Shown one piece after another: positions 49,281 through 59,696 of a DNA stretch of 64,000 nucleotides. Numbering within the stretch: position 1 is the stretch's first letter; each line of letters opens with the position of its first letter. Position numbers and translations under genes: made by a program. Source of the stretch: Dermacentor variabilis (taxonomy: Eukaryota > Arthropoda > Arachnida > Ixodida > Ixodidae); contig NC_134573.1 in the NCBI RefSeq assembly GCF_050947875.1, forward strand, positions 54,403,815 to 54,467,814, in the 5' to 3' direction. A model generated the notes under the pieces. It was given only the letters and a program-made list of their open reading frames with translations. It had not been told where the DNA came from and ran no database searches.

Positions 49281-49611
49281 TGTGTAGCATTTTTCTTCAA
49301 AATCTATATTTCGATTTTTTTTCTCTTGGGGCAAAGCAGCATCGATGCGTTTATAGAATAACGAAAACTAGAAAAATCCGTTTTCGTAGAATTGGTATTA
49401 AATGTTTGCTTGAAAATAATACGACTATAAAACAGATTCTTTCTTCTACAAATTCATACGATAAATTATAATACTAAGCATTTGCTACAGTAGTAAAAAA
49501 AATTGTTTGCTATACTGTCCAAAATCTTTCGATCTTCCCGCCGACAGGAAAATGCTTTGGGCCGCTTCCCCCATAGGTACTTTGTTGGAGCTCAAACTTC
49601 ACGTGACTTTA

Positions 49612-50735
49612 CGTGTGTCAGCCTTAATAGTCACAAAATGGCGGAATTTTCTTGTTTTGTTCATATCATTTCACAGTCAAAATATGTGCCGGAAATCACT
49701 TATCACACTACACTATTTTTCGTCCTAACGCACATGTCCGCGTTGCTCCATCTGTTAGAATGTACTGAAAAAGGCATCTAATGCTTTCTCCCAGGCAGCT
49801 TTTTCTTTATTGCAGATGATGCCAGGAAACCGAGCCTGTTGCCAGCAGTGCTCAGAAATCTAATCGGGAGCGCGCACAGTTTTCTCGCATACCTTGTGTG
49901 ATGCACTGTTACGCTGAGGTACTTCTTGTATAATGTAGGAGAATCGATTGTAAAGGCAGAATTGTATGGTTACAAACGCATATGCGTTTAAGCTCATGAA
50001 TTTGATTTCCGCCAAAATCACACGTCCGAGCTTTCACACTTGCTCTATAAGAGGCCTGCAGCACCTTCAACATGCTGGTTGTTTGTAACTGCACCAAGTA
50101 ACTTTATTAAACCCCTCTAAATCTTGGTAAGATCATTGTGCGAGTATTCTAATCGATAATCTCTAGATACGGGGTAGGTTTAACAGCTTGCATTATAAAG
50201 AAAGCTACGGTAATTAACTTTTCAATAATTGATCTTAGGCGGCTAAAGCAAATTAGTAATTGAGAGCCGTTCGTCGAGTTTATCAAACTGAGCGAAGAAA
50301 TTTTTATTAAACATGCTTCTGTAAGAGCCACGAGAACAAATATTTTGTAAATGAGCCCTAAGAACTCATAACTGACCCCCCTCCCTCCCCCATAAAGAAA
50401 GAACGTCTGTAAGGACCACCTGACCCCGCCCATCCTTTTGTGACGTTATCAATAATGGTATCGCTGCGCAAGCATGTTCCTTGCGGCCAGTTCGTTTTCG
50501 ATATGTATTTACGGTGTTTGTTCGAAGGCAACCAGTTTGATATAGTAGCGGCGGGCGTGTGCCGCCGAAAGCTTGCTTGGTCGCTGAAGGGATTTGGGAA
50601 GTAATGATGGTGCGGATTTAGGGCGTCATTGCTCTTAAGACATTGCACTGTCACCGACGCCAGGTTGATAACGAAGGCGAACCGCATAGCAGCTCTTCGC
50701 GGGGCTGTGACGATGGCGACGAAGCCATAATGACG
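49612..50735 (-). repeat. Large dispersed repeat, minus copy
   Basis: Reverse-complement partner of 41640-43115; see that entry. The 175-codon minus frame at 50885-50358 covers its left part but has no domain and is not preserved in the other copy. Confidence 0.8.
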
Positions 50736-50909
50736 AAATTCAGCAAGGGAACATTGACGTAATAGGCGCTTTCGCAGCGAAGCTGTATGCCTCTGCTCCG
50801 CAATGCATTTTTCGTGTACCTGGACAAAAATGTGGAATGATCCCGGAGGTATCGAAATACCGTGCCATCCCGCGGCCGAGGTCAAGCAGGCTTAAGCACT
50901 CCACACAAT

Positions 50910-50972
<63 letters not shown>
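50910..50972. repeat. (TAA)n microsatellite
   Basis: About 63 bp of TAA trinucleotide. The poly-Tyr frame on the minus strand is an artefact. Confidence 0.97.
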
Positions 50973-51029
50973 CAATGAAATAAGTCAATCAAGATGCATT
51001 GTTTCAAGTCAACTGGTAAGCTGTAATTT

Positions 51030-51650
51030 TGGGGGAATAACACATGGACTCACGAGGATGAGGCGTTGCCGTATGCGCAAACGACAAAATTAATGTACAT
51101 TTATACACTCTTGACTCGCAAGAGGACAATGCGACCAACTTAGGGATATCTGTGCCGTACAAACGAAAGACGAAATTGTAATATCCGCTGTGTATATATC
51201 TCAAGGCACACCCAAGTGTGATATCCACAAGTTCATGACAACACACTTTGCATGGGTTAGCCGTGATGACATTACACTTGTGATCATCTTTGGAGACCTC
51301 GATGTGGACATTTCAAAACCAGACAAGTAATGGTTCACTGAGTTTGTGCTAGAAGAGCTTGAAGTGCCGCACCAATCCAAGTCACTCAACAACGGTCGTG
51401 TGTAGATTTAATTTTAGCCAAGATTCTGTATAAGGATGCAAGCGAACCAGTCAGTGTATATCACAGTAATCACAAAGCTATCCTCACTATCATTACCAAA
51501 TGATGAAAATAAGTACATGTGCCCTTGTATAACCCTGTGTTATGTGCTACAGCTTCGGTGGTCATCCACCTTCACAAAGTGGATTGGCTCCTATTTTTTT
51601 TTTTTTTTTACAGCGAAGCCGTATACGGCTAGGGTTCCGTGCATTGTTGT
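51030..51650 (+). pseudogene. Endonuclease-like repeat, copy 1
   Basis: Shifting plus-strand frames give TLDSQEDNATNLGISV, IVISAVYISQGTPKCDIHKF, VIIFGDLDVDISKPDK, WFTEFVLEELEV and, near 51462, VYITVITKLSSLS. The 'GDLDVD' block matches the GDFN motif of the endonuclease/exonuclease/phosphatase fold, with Asn lost and a residual 'S.HKAI'-like end. Such a domain is found in LINEs and in some tick Helitron-like elements; I cannot tell which. Stops throughout. It ends in 'ccaccttcacaaagtgga', shared with copy 2. Confidence 0.6.
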
Positions 51651-51787
51651 TCTCCGTGAAGAAAACTATTATCATCTATAGTTGATACCTCCGTAGGCAC
51701 TCATACTCCCGTTCATACCGTGTATTTTGGCGTGCCCGTAAGGCAGAGGCTACAAGCACTCAGCGAGCAAAGTGAAGCGAACAGTGC

Positions 51788-52300
51788 TTAAAGGGACGCT
51801 AAAGTCAAATATGATTCCTTCTGCATCAGTAAATTACCTTTCTACAACACCAAAAACACCACTCTTACAACGATAAGGCGTTTGGTAAGCCATAAAAAGC
51901 GCACGAAGGAAATACGGGTGGCGACGCCTACTTAAATTGCCCGCACCTGGTGGCTGTGACGTCATGGATTTTTATGGCATCTTCTAGAGCCTACTAATTA
52001 TATATAGCGGTACAGATTGACTACATTGTGTTCTAAAGAAACCAAATATTAGGCATGGCAAGTTTCGGGAACCTTTATTGAGCCAACGCGGCCCAAATGC
52101 GAAAACAGACTTTGGAATCCCTGACGTCACGCTGACGTACCAGCGCTGGGGTTTCGGTGCGAAATTCAAATACTGATATTGGACCTTCATTTTCTCATCT
52201 AATAACCAACTATTTCTTTTAACTGACTGTCTGCAGGGTTCTCAAACAATGCTTCATTAGTCTAAACAGATTTATTGTTTCGCTTTAGTGTTCCTTTGAA
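51788..52300. mobile_element. 513-bp MITE with the same end signature as the THAP element
   Basis: Left end TTAAAGGGACGCTAAAG (51788); right end CTTTAGTGTTCCTTTGAA (52283-52300). Both are variants of the termini of the 17566-18990 element. The interior has no ORF with a domain and little similarity to the THAP element, as expected of a MITE mobilised by the same or a related transposase. It lies between the two endonuclease-like repeat copies. Confidence 0.78.
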
Positions 52301-52359
52301 TTCTTTCTAATCATGCATACAGCATACTGAATAGCATGTCAAAAACTGTCATTATCAAT

Positions 52360-52790
52360 GGCTCATACCCCCGTAAGCAAGCAAAAAGTGCAATGACTCA
52401 TACTCCCGTAAGGTTCACGGCTACTCACTTTGCGTGAATTAGATGCGCTGACACTACTCCTGTGGTCGTTGTCGGTGATTTCGATGTGGACGTGTCCGTA
52501 CCAAAAAGGAAGCTTTTTACGCGTTCCGTGTTACCGACATATCTCTTGCGATGTCACACCAATCCGGCCCAAACGACCACCCTGCGGCTTACGTGCCTCG
52601 ATTTCACATTATCAAAGAATGTGATTGCAGTTGCGAGTGAAACAATGACCACCCATCAAGACAATAAATGAGTTCCTACCTTTGTTCAAAATTATGTGTC
52701 CCCTCCTTTTCGCGTGCTAAGCAGCTTCGCTAGTCAACCACCTTCACATAGTGGAATGGCTCATGACTTTCTTTGTTTTGCGTCGGTTTC
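52360..52790 (+). pseudogene. Endonuclease-like repeat, copy 2
   Basis: In the frame at 52462-52671: VVVGDFDVDVSVPKRKLFTR, then LLRCHTNPAQTTTLRLTCLD and FTLSKNVIAVASE. GDF is intact but the Asn is Asp. It has the same order as copy 1, including the upstream 'cactttgc.tg..ttag' and downstream 'tcaaccaccttcaca.agtggaatggctc'. The text 'ctcatactcccgt' precedes it at 52397 and also occurs at 51698. A direct-orientation diverged pair of one family. Confidence 0.62.
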
Positions 52791-52959
52791 GCTTTCAGGA
52801 AGAGATAATGCTATAAAGGCAGAGTATTTGTTCTTGTTAATGTGATATAAATATGGGTTCAAATAAACCGTATATCTCATCTGTCTCCGAGAGCAGGTGC
52901 AAGCAAGGAAATGTTCGTTCGCTCACACCCATATATGCACACAAACACATCTACCCCAC

Positions 52960-53070
52960 TCTCTCTCTTACACACACACACAGACGCAGAGATCATAGGC
53001 GCCGACTCCGAGCCACCTACAAAGATTTCCGGGGGGAGGGAGAGCAGTCCTGCCTCACTCCCCCCCCCCC
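52960..53070. repeat. Low-complexity CA/CT/C runs
   Basis: Short (CT)n, (CA)n and a poly-C run (about 53061-53070). No function seen. Confidence 0.6.
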
Positions 53071-53162
53071 GGCAAGGCCAGAATTCCTGGGTATGTGCGA
53101 ACTATTTTCCAGGTTGTTTGAGGTCCTGCGAAGCGTTGCCAGCCGATAAAACTTCATCTTAA

Positions 53163-53281
53163 ACTTTTTGTGCGCAAACAGGGATGAAGAATAGGAGCCA
53201 CACAAGGACGAGCGAAACACAAGGAAGCGTTCGTCCTTGTGTTGCTCCTATTCTTCGTCCCTGTTTGTTTGCGCACAAAAT
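53163..53281. repeat. Compact hairpin with arms of about 50 bp
   Basis: 'tttgtgcgcaaacagggatg' onward (53167-53213) is the near-perfect reverse complement of 53228-53280, with a 4-bp insertion and few mismatches. The centre is a 14-bp spacer near 53220. The arm text is a repeat of 'cacaaggacga' and 'gaataggagc' words. Head-to-head dimer of a short repeat or a small foldback. Confidence 0.85.
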
Positions 53282-53289
53282 GTTTTATG

Positions 53290-55420
53290 ATGAATCTGTT
53301 CCAACTAGGCCGACTCGCAGTTATGCTCCGATAAAACTTCTTTGCGAAAGGCGAGAAACAGACACGGTCTAGCGAGCACACAAGTGATTTCACTTCTCCC
53401 TGGGCGTATTCTTCCTATGCGACAAGATGCTCGTGCCGATCGTCCCAGAGCTCTATATTTGGCAATGGCGCGAAAGAAGTGAGCAAGCGTCTGTGGTTTT
53501 ATGGGCGTATAACCTCGAGCTGTTGTGCCGGATGAGCTTGATTCAACTCCATATCGGTGTACATATGATTGTCCTTAATACTTAATTAGCTCGAAACGAC
53601 ATGCCACAGGAAACTAGCTCCTCATTGCACGGCCTGCACTGCGAGGCAAACAATGCTTCGCATTAAATGAAGTCGTTATCGGGCGAACTTGCGCCCTGCT
53701 ATAAAACGACTAACTGGATGGTGACCACTGTAACAAGCCCAGAAGCAATCGGGGATTCAGAACGGAAGTGGCTCATGGCCGGCCGCTATTCCTGAACGAC
53801 GGATATTTCTCGCTCACCCACGTATGGTAGGTCGAATATTCGTAAAGAAGCTATAGAAACCTCGAGTTAATTGAAGGCGAACTCGGGACGATAACAATGC
53901 AGTCTCGAGAACGCACCGGCAGCACCGATATGCGCAGGAACTGCGAGAAATCCCTCGCGCTTCGAAGCAAAACGTTAAGGCGTTGCGACAGCAGTGCTAA
54001 CAAAGTAGAGCAAGGATATCGAGGAGCAAATATGCCGCGTAATTCTGCGCCAAGTTAAGCAGACCTTGCGGCATTTTTCAATATTCTTTGTGTCACTATA
54101 AAAGTGTGTTGTTACCGTGACCTTTCACTTCAATAGTGTATTTCTTGTTGTGCTCGCATGACGTGGGTTTTAAAGAACGTGGTGCATACGCTATTTACCG
54201 GATGATGCGAACACTGGTATGGAAGGATCAACTTGTACGTGAGGGCAGAGCTGGCCAATTATGAAAACGAACGTCGTGCTAACGAAGCCCATTGCTCAAC
54301 GATCTCTTGAAAATAAATCGCGCAGTTCTTTGCTTCTAGTCCCGTTTAGGAAAGCGTGCGGTGTGGTTTGAACGAATGAGCAAAAAAGCACTGCGTCATT
54401 TTTTTTTTTTTTTTGCATATCAAATGTATTGTGGCATCCGGTGTTTTTAATACATGTTCACGCTTTGCATGAAAGCTTTTTTAGGATATAATCAGTGTCC
54501 ACGTTAGCCAATTACTTTCCGGGAACCGCCCGAATGGAACTTCGGATTCCTTGTAGTCAAAATGGTAACTTTCTTAGCAGTTTAAAATACTCTTGCCTGT
54601 GTGGATTTAATTGTAGAGAAGAGCTACACGTAAAAGGTTTAATCGACATGCCTGTGTATAGATGAGATTCGGCGCAACATTAATAACAATTCCATGATTG
54701 ATTTGTACACGGTCTCTTTGTAATTCGTGAGTGATCATAGTTTGAATAAATACGCAATCACGCTCGTGTACTATTCTTAGCCTCTTATGACCACCTCGTT
54801 AGAATGAACGCTTACAGACAGCAACTATAAAGACTACTATCAAAAGTAACGCGTCACAATCAATACACTACATGCCAAATTCACTCTAGTTCATTGCATT
54901 TTGTAATATCACTTTCCACTTTAACCACGCAACTGAGCAAATACATCTATCTTCTATATCGCACACCACACCTGAACTACGTAGCCGGAAACAAAGTTAA
55001 AACGCTTACCGGATGTCCTTTGGCTCTGTGTCTCCTCAGGCCCTGCGAAGAGCATTTTGGCATTTTTGCGAACGTGTTATGTTTTCTTGGGCAAACGTTT
55101 TGTAAAAACCACTCTACGCATGTTTCAAATCGTTTTGCATGAAAAGAAGCTGCAGTTCCTTTTCGCGTAGTCGCGGGTTCTTTCAGCAATGACGAGCAGG
55201 CTACCGCACGCCCACTGACGCCAGCGCACTCTGGCGGCCACAGTGAGGCACCGCCAAAGCCACCATGTCGTATTTACGCAAGCGAAAAAGCTTACAGGTT
55301 TTACAGTTAGCGACTAACGGACAAGAAAACCACAATTATACAAAAGGGACTCGTCGACTTACAGTTCTTCTAAGGCCACTTTTGTGCTGTAAAGAAAACA
55401 AACGTGAATAGTTAGAAAGT
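53290..55420. other. No recognisable gene
   Basis: The small frame at 54894-55142 has no domain. Poly-T at 54399-54414. No terminal repeats seen. Confidence 0.4.
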
Positions 55421-55424
55421 AGGG

Positions 55425-56000
55425 GTGGGCTCGGCCACTGGAAATTTCGAATAATAAGGGAATATTCTCCGATATCAGGTTCGCGTTCGACTCGAGAATT
55501 CCCATTTAGATATTGGCTTCTTTCGTAGATAACTAATCACAACACTTAATCGGAGTCTCGATGTACAGACAGAGAATGACGTAAGTGAGGGTTGAGGTTG
55601 CTGCGGACCAGCATCCGGGCAGACGACTTCTCAATAATTTCCAGTCATTCAATAAAAATGGGTCGCCTTTAGGCAGCCTACATAAGCAAGTCTCCTTTTA
55701 TTAAGTATTTAGTCCTAATAATTCCCCACTTAAATCAATACGCGCTCCTGCAGAATCACACTTCTCTCCTTTGAATAACACAATACTCTACACGTCCATC
55801 GGCTGACAACCCTGTTTGCTCGATTATTTAGAGCCATTTTAAAAATGCTAAATATAACTGAAAATACTCGCTGTTATTTTACAGACACCTGTGTTTTCCG
55901 CACGTGCAATTGCAAACGATATTACACGCGTCAGCCAAAAAATTTATATAAGCCTCCCTTTTATTAAACGGATTGCGCGCAAAGTAAAAAGAATAAAATC
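55425..56000. repeat. TTCGAATA-type repeat patch
   Basis: 'taggggtgggctcggccact' followed by 'aatttcgaataataagggaa' and 'ttcgactcgagaattc'. Related words reappear at 56305-56345 ('cgaacattcgtattcggttt'), on the other side of the SINE. The SINE may therefore have inserted into one longer repeat of this type; the evidence is weak. Confidence 0.35.
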
Positions 56001-56223
56001 TGGCGTTTTACGTGCTGAAACCACGATCTGATTATGAGGAACGCCGAAATGGGAGACTCCGGAAATTTGGACCCACTGGGATTTCTTAACGGGTACTAAA
56101 TCAAAGTGCACGGGTGTCTTTCGCGTTTCGTCCCCACCGAAGTGCACCCACCGTGGCCAGGATTCGATCCCGCGACCTCGTGCTTAGCAGCCCAATACCA
56201 TAGCCACTAAGCAGCCACGGTGG
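56001..56223 (-). mobile_element. Ruka-like SINE, copy 5, full length
   Basis: Minus strand. Tail at about 56001-56015, body blocks 'tctgattatgagg' and 'gactccggaaattt', then 'aaagtgcacgggtg', B-box as 'ggattcgatcccgcgacc' (56160-56177), and a complete tRNA head ending 'ccacggtggg' at 56214-56223. The best preserved copy overall. Confidence 0.9.
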
Positions 56224-57451
56224 GCTCCTGCAACCTTCATATTTCACTTTGTACGGAAGTGAGAAAAAGTTTGACATTTTATTCAAAATCTGGAGGTCTT
56301 TTCTCCCGAACATTCGTATTCGGTTTGGTTCGGATATTTCGCTAATCGATCATCCTTAATGAAAATCCATCCTTCATCTTTCACGGATGTTAAGCGGTCT
56401 GAACATTCCGTGCTCTCTGTATAGGTTCACTGTTTGTACTAGCACTCACTTTACAAGAGCTTCGCAAAGCCTCCTGCGGCAGTAGTTGTTTTTCTTGCAA
56501 TCATTGTCTGGTGTGTAAAGGACGTGCAAGTGCAGACGGTGGCCGTTCCGAGCCTCTGTGGCAGCGCGCGAGCAGAGTCGATGTGGCGGAGCGCTGAGCG
56601 GATGAGCACGCGCACACGTGCAGACACGCGCTGCTACCCGAAGGTTCCCATGCTGAAAGCAGCCGAGAACGGCCGCCGTACAATAGCCGGGATCTCGCAG
56701 TTTCGTATAGTTCCTTTCGTGGCACCAATTAACCGTGACTGCTAAAATATCGGTTTCGAGGTATATGTTCCGTCTTCGGAATCGTCAAAAGTAGATCATC
56801 GTAATAATGTCACATGTTTTCTCTTTGTTTGCTTTTTTTTACTGAGTTTCGTTGCGTCCAGAAATGTGGTATCCACGCCAACTTGTCACTTCACGAACTT
56901 AACTTGTGCAAATTATCCCCGTCAAAAATAGCGAAAGAGGAGGACCCCATATACGGGTTCACAAAGAGACACCGCGAGAGAAACTTCTTAGCGTCTATGT
57001 GTTCCGTCGGTGCTCTTTACATGTTCAATTCCCTAGCACAGGTTCATTTTGTACGCATATTCAGGCGTACTCAGCCCGTTTCAATCGACATTGTATTTGG
57101 TGTTTATCTTTATTTTTAATATTTTTGAATCCCTATTCCGGCGTGTCCGATTGCACACGCGTAATAGATGCTGCGAGAATGGAAAGATCAAAAAGAGAAA
57201 GGCAAAATGCTAGACTGCGTTAGATGTAGTAAAACCTGACTGGATCAAGGAGGCTGGATGAATATTTGTCACCGCCACGTTTCAAAGGGGATGCCAATAA
57301 ATTATATCAATTATCAGCGTAACACTACGACTCAAGGCAAACGCAGGGACCATAAATAATAGATGTTAAAGCTAAAAATTTATTTCAGGATCAATGATTT
57401 GTTGACATGAACCTTGGAAGCTAAAGATTGAAAATACTGTTTCAAAGGCGA
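56224..57451. other. No recognisable gene
   Basis: A GC-richer patch at 56520-56700 with open frames on both strands; no domain. The rest is AT-rich. Confidence 0.4.
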
Positions 57452-57530
57452 CATTCATTCATTCATTCATTCATTCATTCATTCATTCATTCATTCATTC
57501 ATTCATTCATTCATTCATTCATTCATTCAT
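57452..57530. repeat. (CATT)n microsatellite
   Basis: About 79 bp of tetranucleotide repeat. The 'HSFIHSFIH' frame is an artefact. Confidence 0.97.
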
Positions 57531-57744
57531 CATGGGGAGCACGAATGCAAGCACTTGTGCGAAGGCTGCCTAATATCACAGGGGAAGTGAAAAAAATATG
57601 GTCGAGCGAAAGTATTGCTGCAATCATACCAGCCCTACAGACCGGTATAATGTAAGGATTCTGCGTCGTGAGTGTTACTTTGCAAATGTAATCACGATTG
57701 GATGGCATGCACACTCAAGAGGAACCTTAACCTCGAACCACACT

Positions 57745-58270
57745 TCAACCCTTTCAGATGCCACTTCATCCCGTTGATTGAAAATTTGGTTTTACTACAT
57801 TTCTTGCATCTTCAGAATCATAGAAAATGTACAGCTGCATAAAATATTAAGAATTTGTGATTGTTTAGTGAGTTTTATCAAGTTTACAGAATGTGGACTC
57901 CATGCGGAAATTCACTCAAGGAACATCAAATATGGGAGCATAAACTACTTCGTGTTTTGAAAAGCTTGAAAAGCACTTATCCAATCACTTCAAAATTGTG
58001 CCTGGGGCATGACATTGTGAAAAACAATGAAAGAAGTCACACTGCTGCATATAACACACCGACATGGAGTAAAAAGACCCAGCCGTCTACCTTGCCACCA
58101 ATTTTGCAAAAACATTATGCACAATATTCAAAATTGTAGCACATTTACAATTTTGCGCGTTTCAACATGTATGCAACACATTTTAAATATCGTTACTTTC
58201 ATCAGTGCTTTTGCTGTTGATGCACTATCTTGCTGTAGACAATTGTGTACACAGTGTCTGAAAGGGTTAA
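57745..58270. mobile_element. piggyBac-like MITE candidate, about 518 bp
   Basis: The left end reads TCAA-CCCTTTCAGATG (57745-57760) and the right end, reversed, TTAA-CCCTTTCAGACAC (58270-58254). The shared CCCTTTCAGA with TTAA-type flanks is the pattern of piggyBac superfamily elements (TTAA target, C-rich terminus). One flank has a mismatch. The frames inside (57861-58139, 58027-58278) are short and not clearly transposase. If this is correct, it is non-autonomous. Confidence 0.55.
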
Positions 58271-58329
58271 GTGTTTGAGGACCTTAATCGAGAAAGCGTG
58301 AAAGTAGTATTACATATTATTATACAGAA

Positions 58330-59088
58330 GGTAAAATTTTATTAGCATGGCAAGGGAAGAATAGTTCATGGCTGGCAGTCAATCTCTAGAACTCTGTGCA
58401 GGAGTACGTTTATTTAGCTCAATTACACATAGCGAACCTCGATCATTAGAAGGAAATTTACAGAAGAATAAAAATGGGTGGTAGTGAATACGGCAGGCAT
58501 TACCAAATTCTGACTGAGAGCTTACCATGGTCGTTAAAAAGAAAATTTACCATCTTTGCATCCTACTGGTACTAACACATAGGGCAGAAACTTCGTAGTT
58601 GACAAAGAAGCTCGATAACAAGGTAACGACCGCGAAGAGAGCGATGGAACAAAAATGTTAGGCGTAACGTTAAGAAACATGAAGAGAGTGGTGTGGATCG
58701 GAAAGCAAACAAAGATAGCCGATATTCTAGCACACATTAAGAGAACAAGACTCAGCTGGGCGGGTCCTGTAATGCGGAAGGAAGATAATCGGTGGACCAT
58801 TAGGAATAGAAAACTAAACGAATTAGTAAGCATTCATGATGTATTTTCGTCAATTTCTGAGCGCTGCACAAAAGTTCATTATCAAGGACCATTAGAGTTA
58901 CAGAATTCGCGCTAAGGGAAGCGAAGCACAGTCAATAATGGCAGAAAATTAGGTGAGATAATAAAATTTCGAAATTTTCAAGGGCAAGTAGTCAGCTAGC
59001 GCAAGAAGGGGCATTTGAAGATGGCTAGAAGAGGCCTTGGTCCTGCAGTGGGCATAAAATAGTATGATGATGAGGCTGATCATGGCAA
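58330..59088 (+). mobile_element. RTE-group LINE 3' end
   Basis: Plus strand. 58655-58810 gives MLGVTLRNMKRVVWIGKQTK, then IADILAHIKRTRLSWAGPVM and RKEDNRWT, the RTE C-terminal domain. It compares with VTLGDKKRADWVREQTRV in the 6.1-8.6 kb copy. The end at about 59040-59088 ('cctgcagtgggcataaaat', then 'tgatgatgagg') matches the other copy's terminus in opposite orientation. Only the 3' few hundred bp were inserted. Confidence 0.85.
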
Positions 59089-59559
59089 CATTCAGAAATA
59101 TCGGGATTGATGTATGCGCTTCAAACACTGCAATGAAATCAGTTATGGTGTAAAAAATATTTACCTGATTTAAATAAACCTTGTAAGGCAAGCAAGCTAC
59201 AAAACTGAACCAGAAGGGACAAGAAGCCGAAAATCAATCTGCGACCCGTAATTCCCATGTCAAAGAAACCTAAGTATGAAATCCAATGCGTGATGAAAGA
59301 AGCCTCGTCGAGCCTCTTTCCAAGATAGAATGTGCAAGCGCGACTGAACGAGGATGTATAAAGAAAGATGCACAGAGACATCGCTGCTTTCAACTATAGA
59401 TCTTATATTTGCACGCATCGATAAATGTATACCGAACGAGCGGAAGCGAACCAGACAAAAAAGAACATTCAGTGGTACATGTCGATGAACCATACACGTG
59501 TCAAAGGCGTGATCAAAATATACACTGGAATAGTTACAACGATAAACCGAGGAATCGTA

Positions 59560-59696
59560 TCTTTTGCAGAAAGTGACACTGATGGCTTGGTGACGCACCT
59601 TTCCTATAATTTTGCAATATTATAGGCCTCCACAATCCACCTTGTCATCCTGCTATGAGCCCCATACAAAATAGAAGTACTTTCAAACATGCGTTT
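59560..59696 (-). pseudogene. PLE GIY-YIG nuclease, C-terminal part
   Basis: On minus: KRMFESTSILYGAHSRMTRW, IVEAYNIAKL, a stop, then ERCVTKPSVSLSAKDT. This matches the PLE end '..ESTxILYR....R.IVEAFHIxKLGxxCVSxPSVSLS'. It continues the CRDCPC block that ends at 61562. Confidence 0.85.

Noticed and set aside
50358..50885. 175-codon minus-strand frame
   Set aside because: Falls in the partner copy of the same repeat and is not preserved in the first copy.
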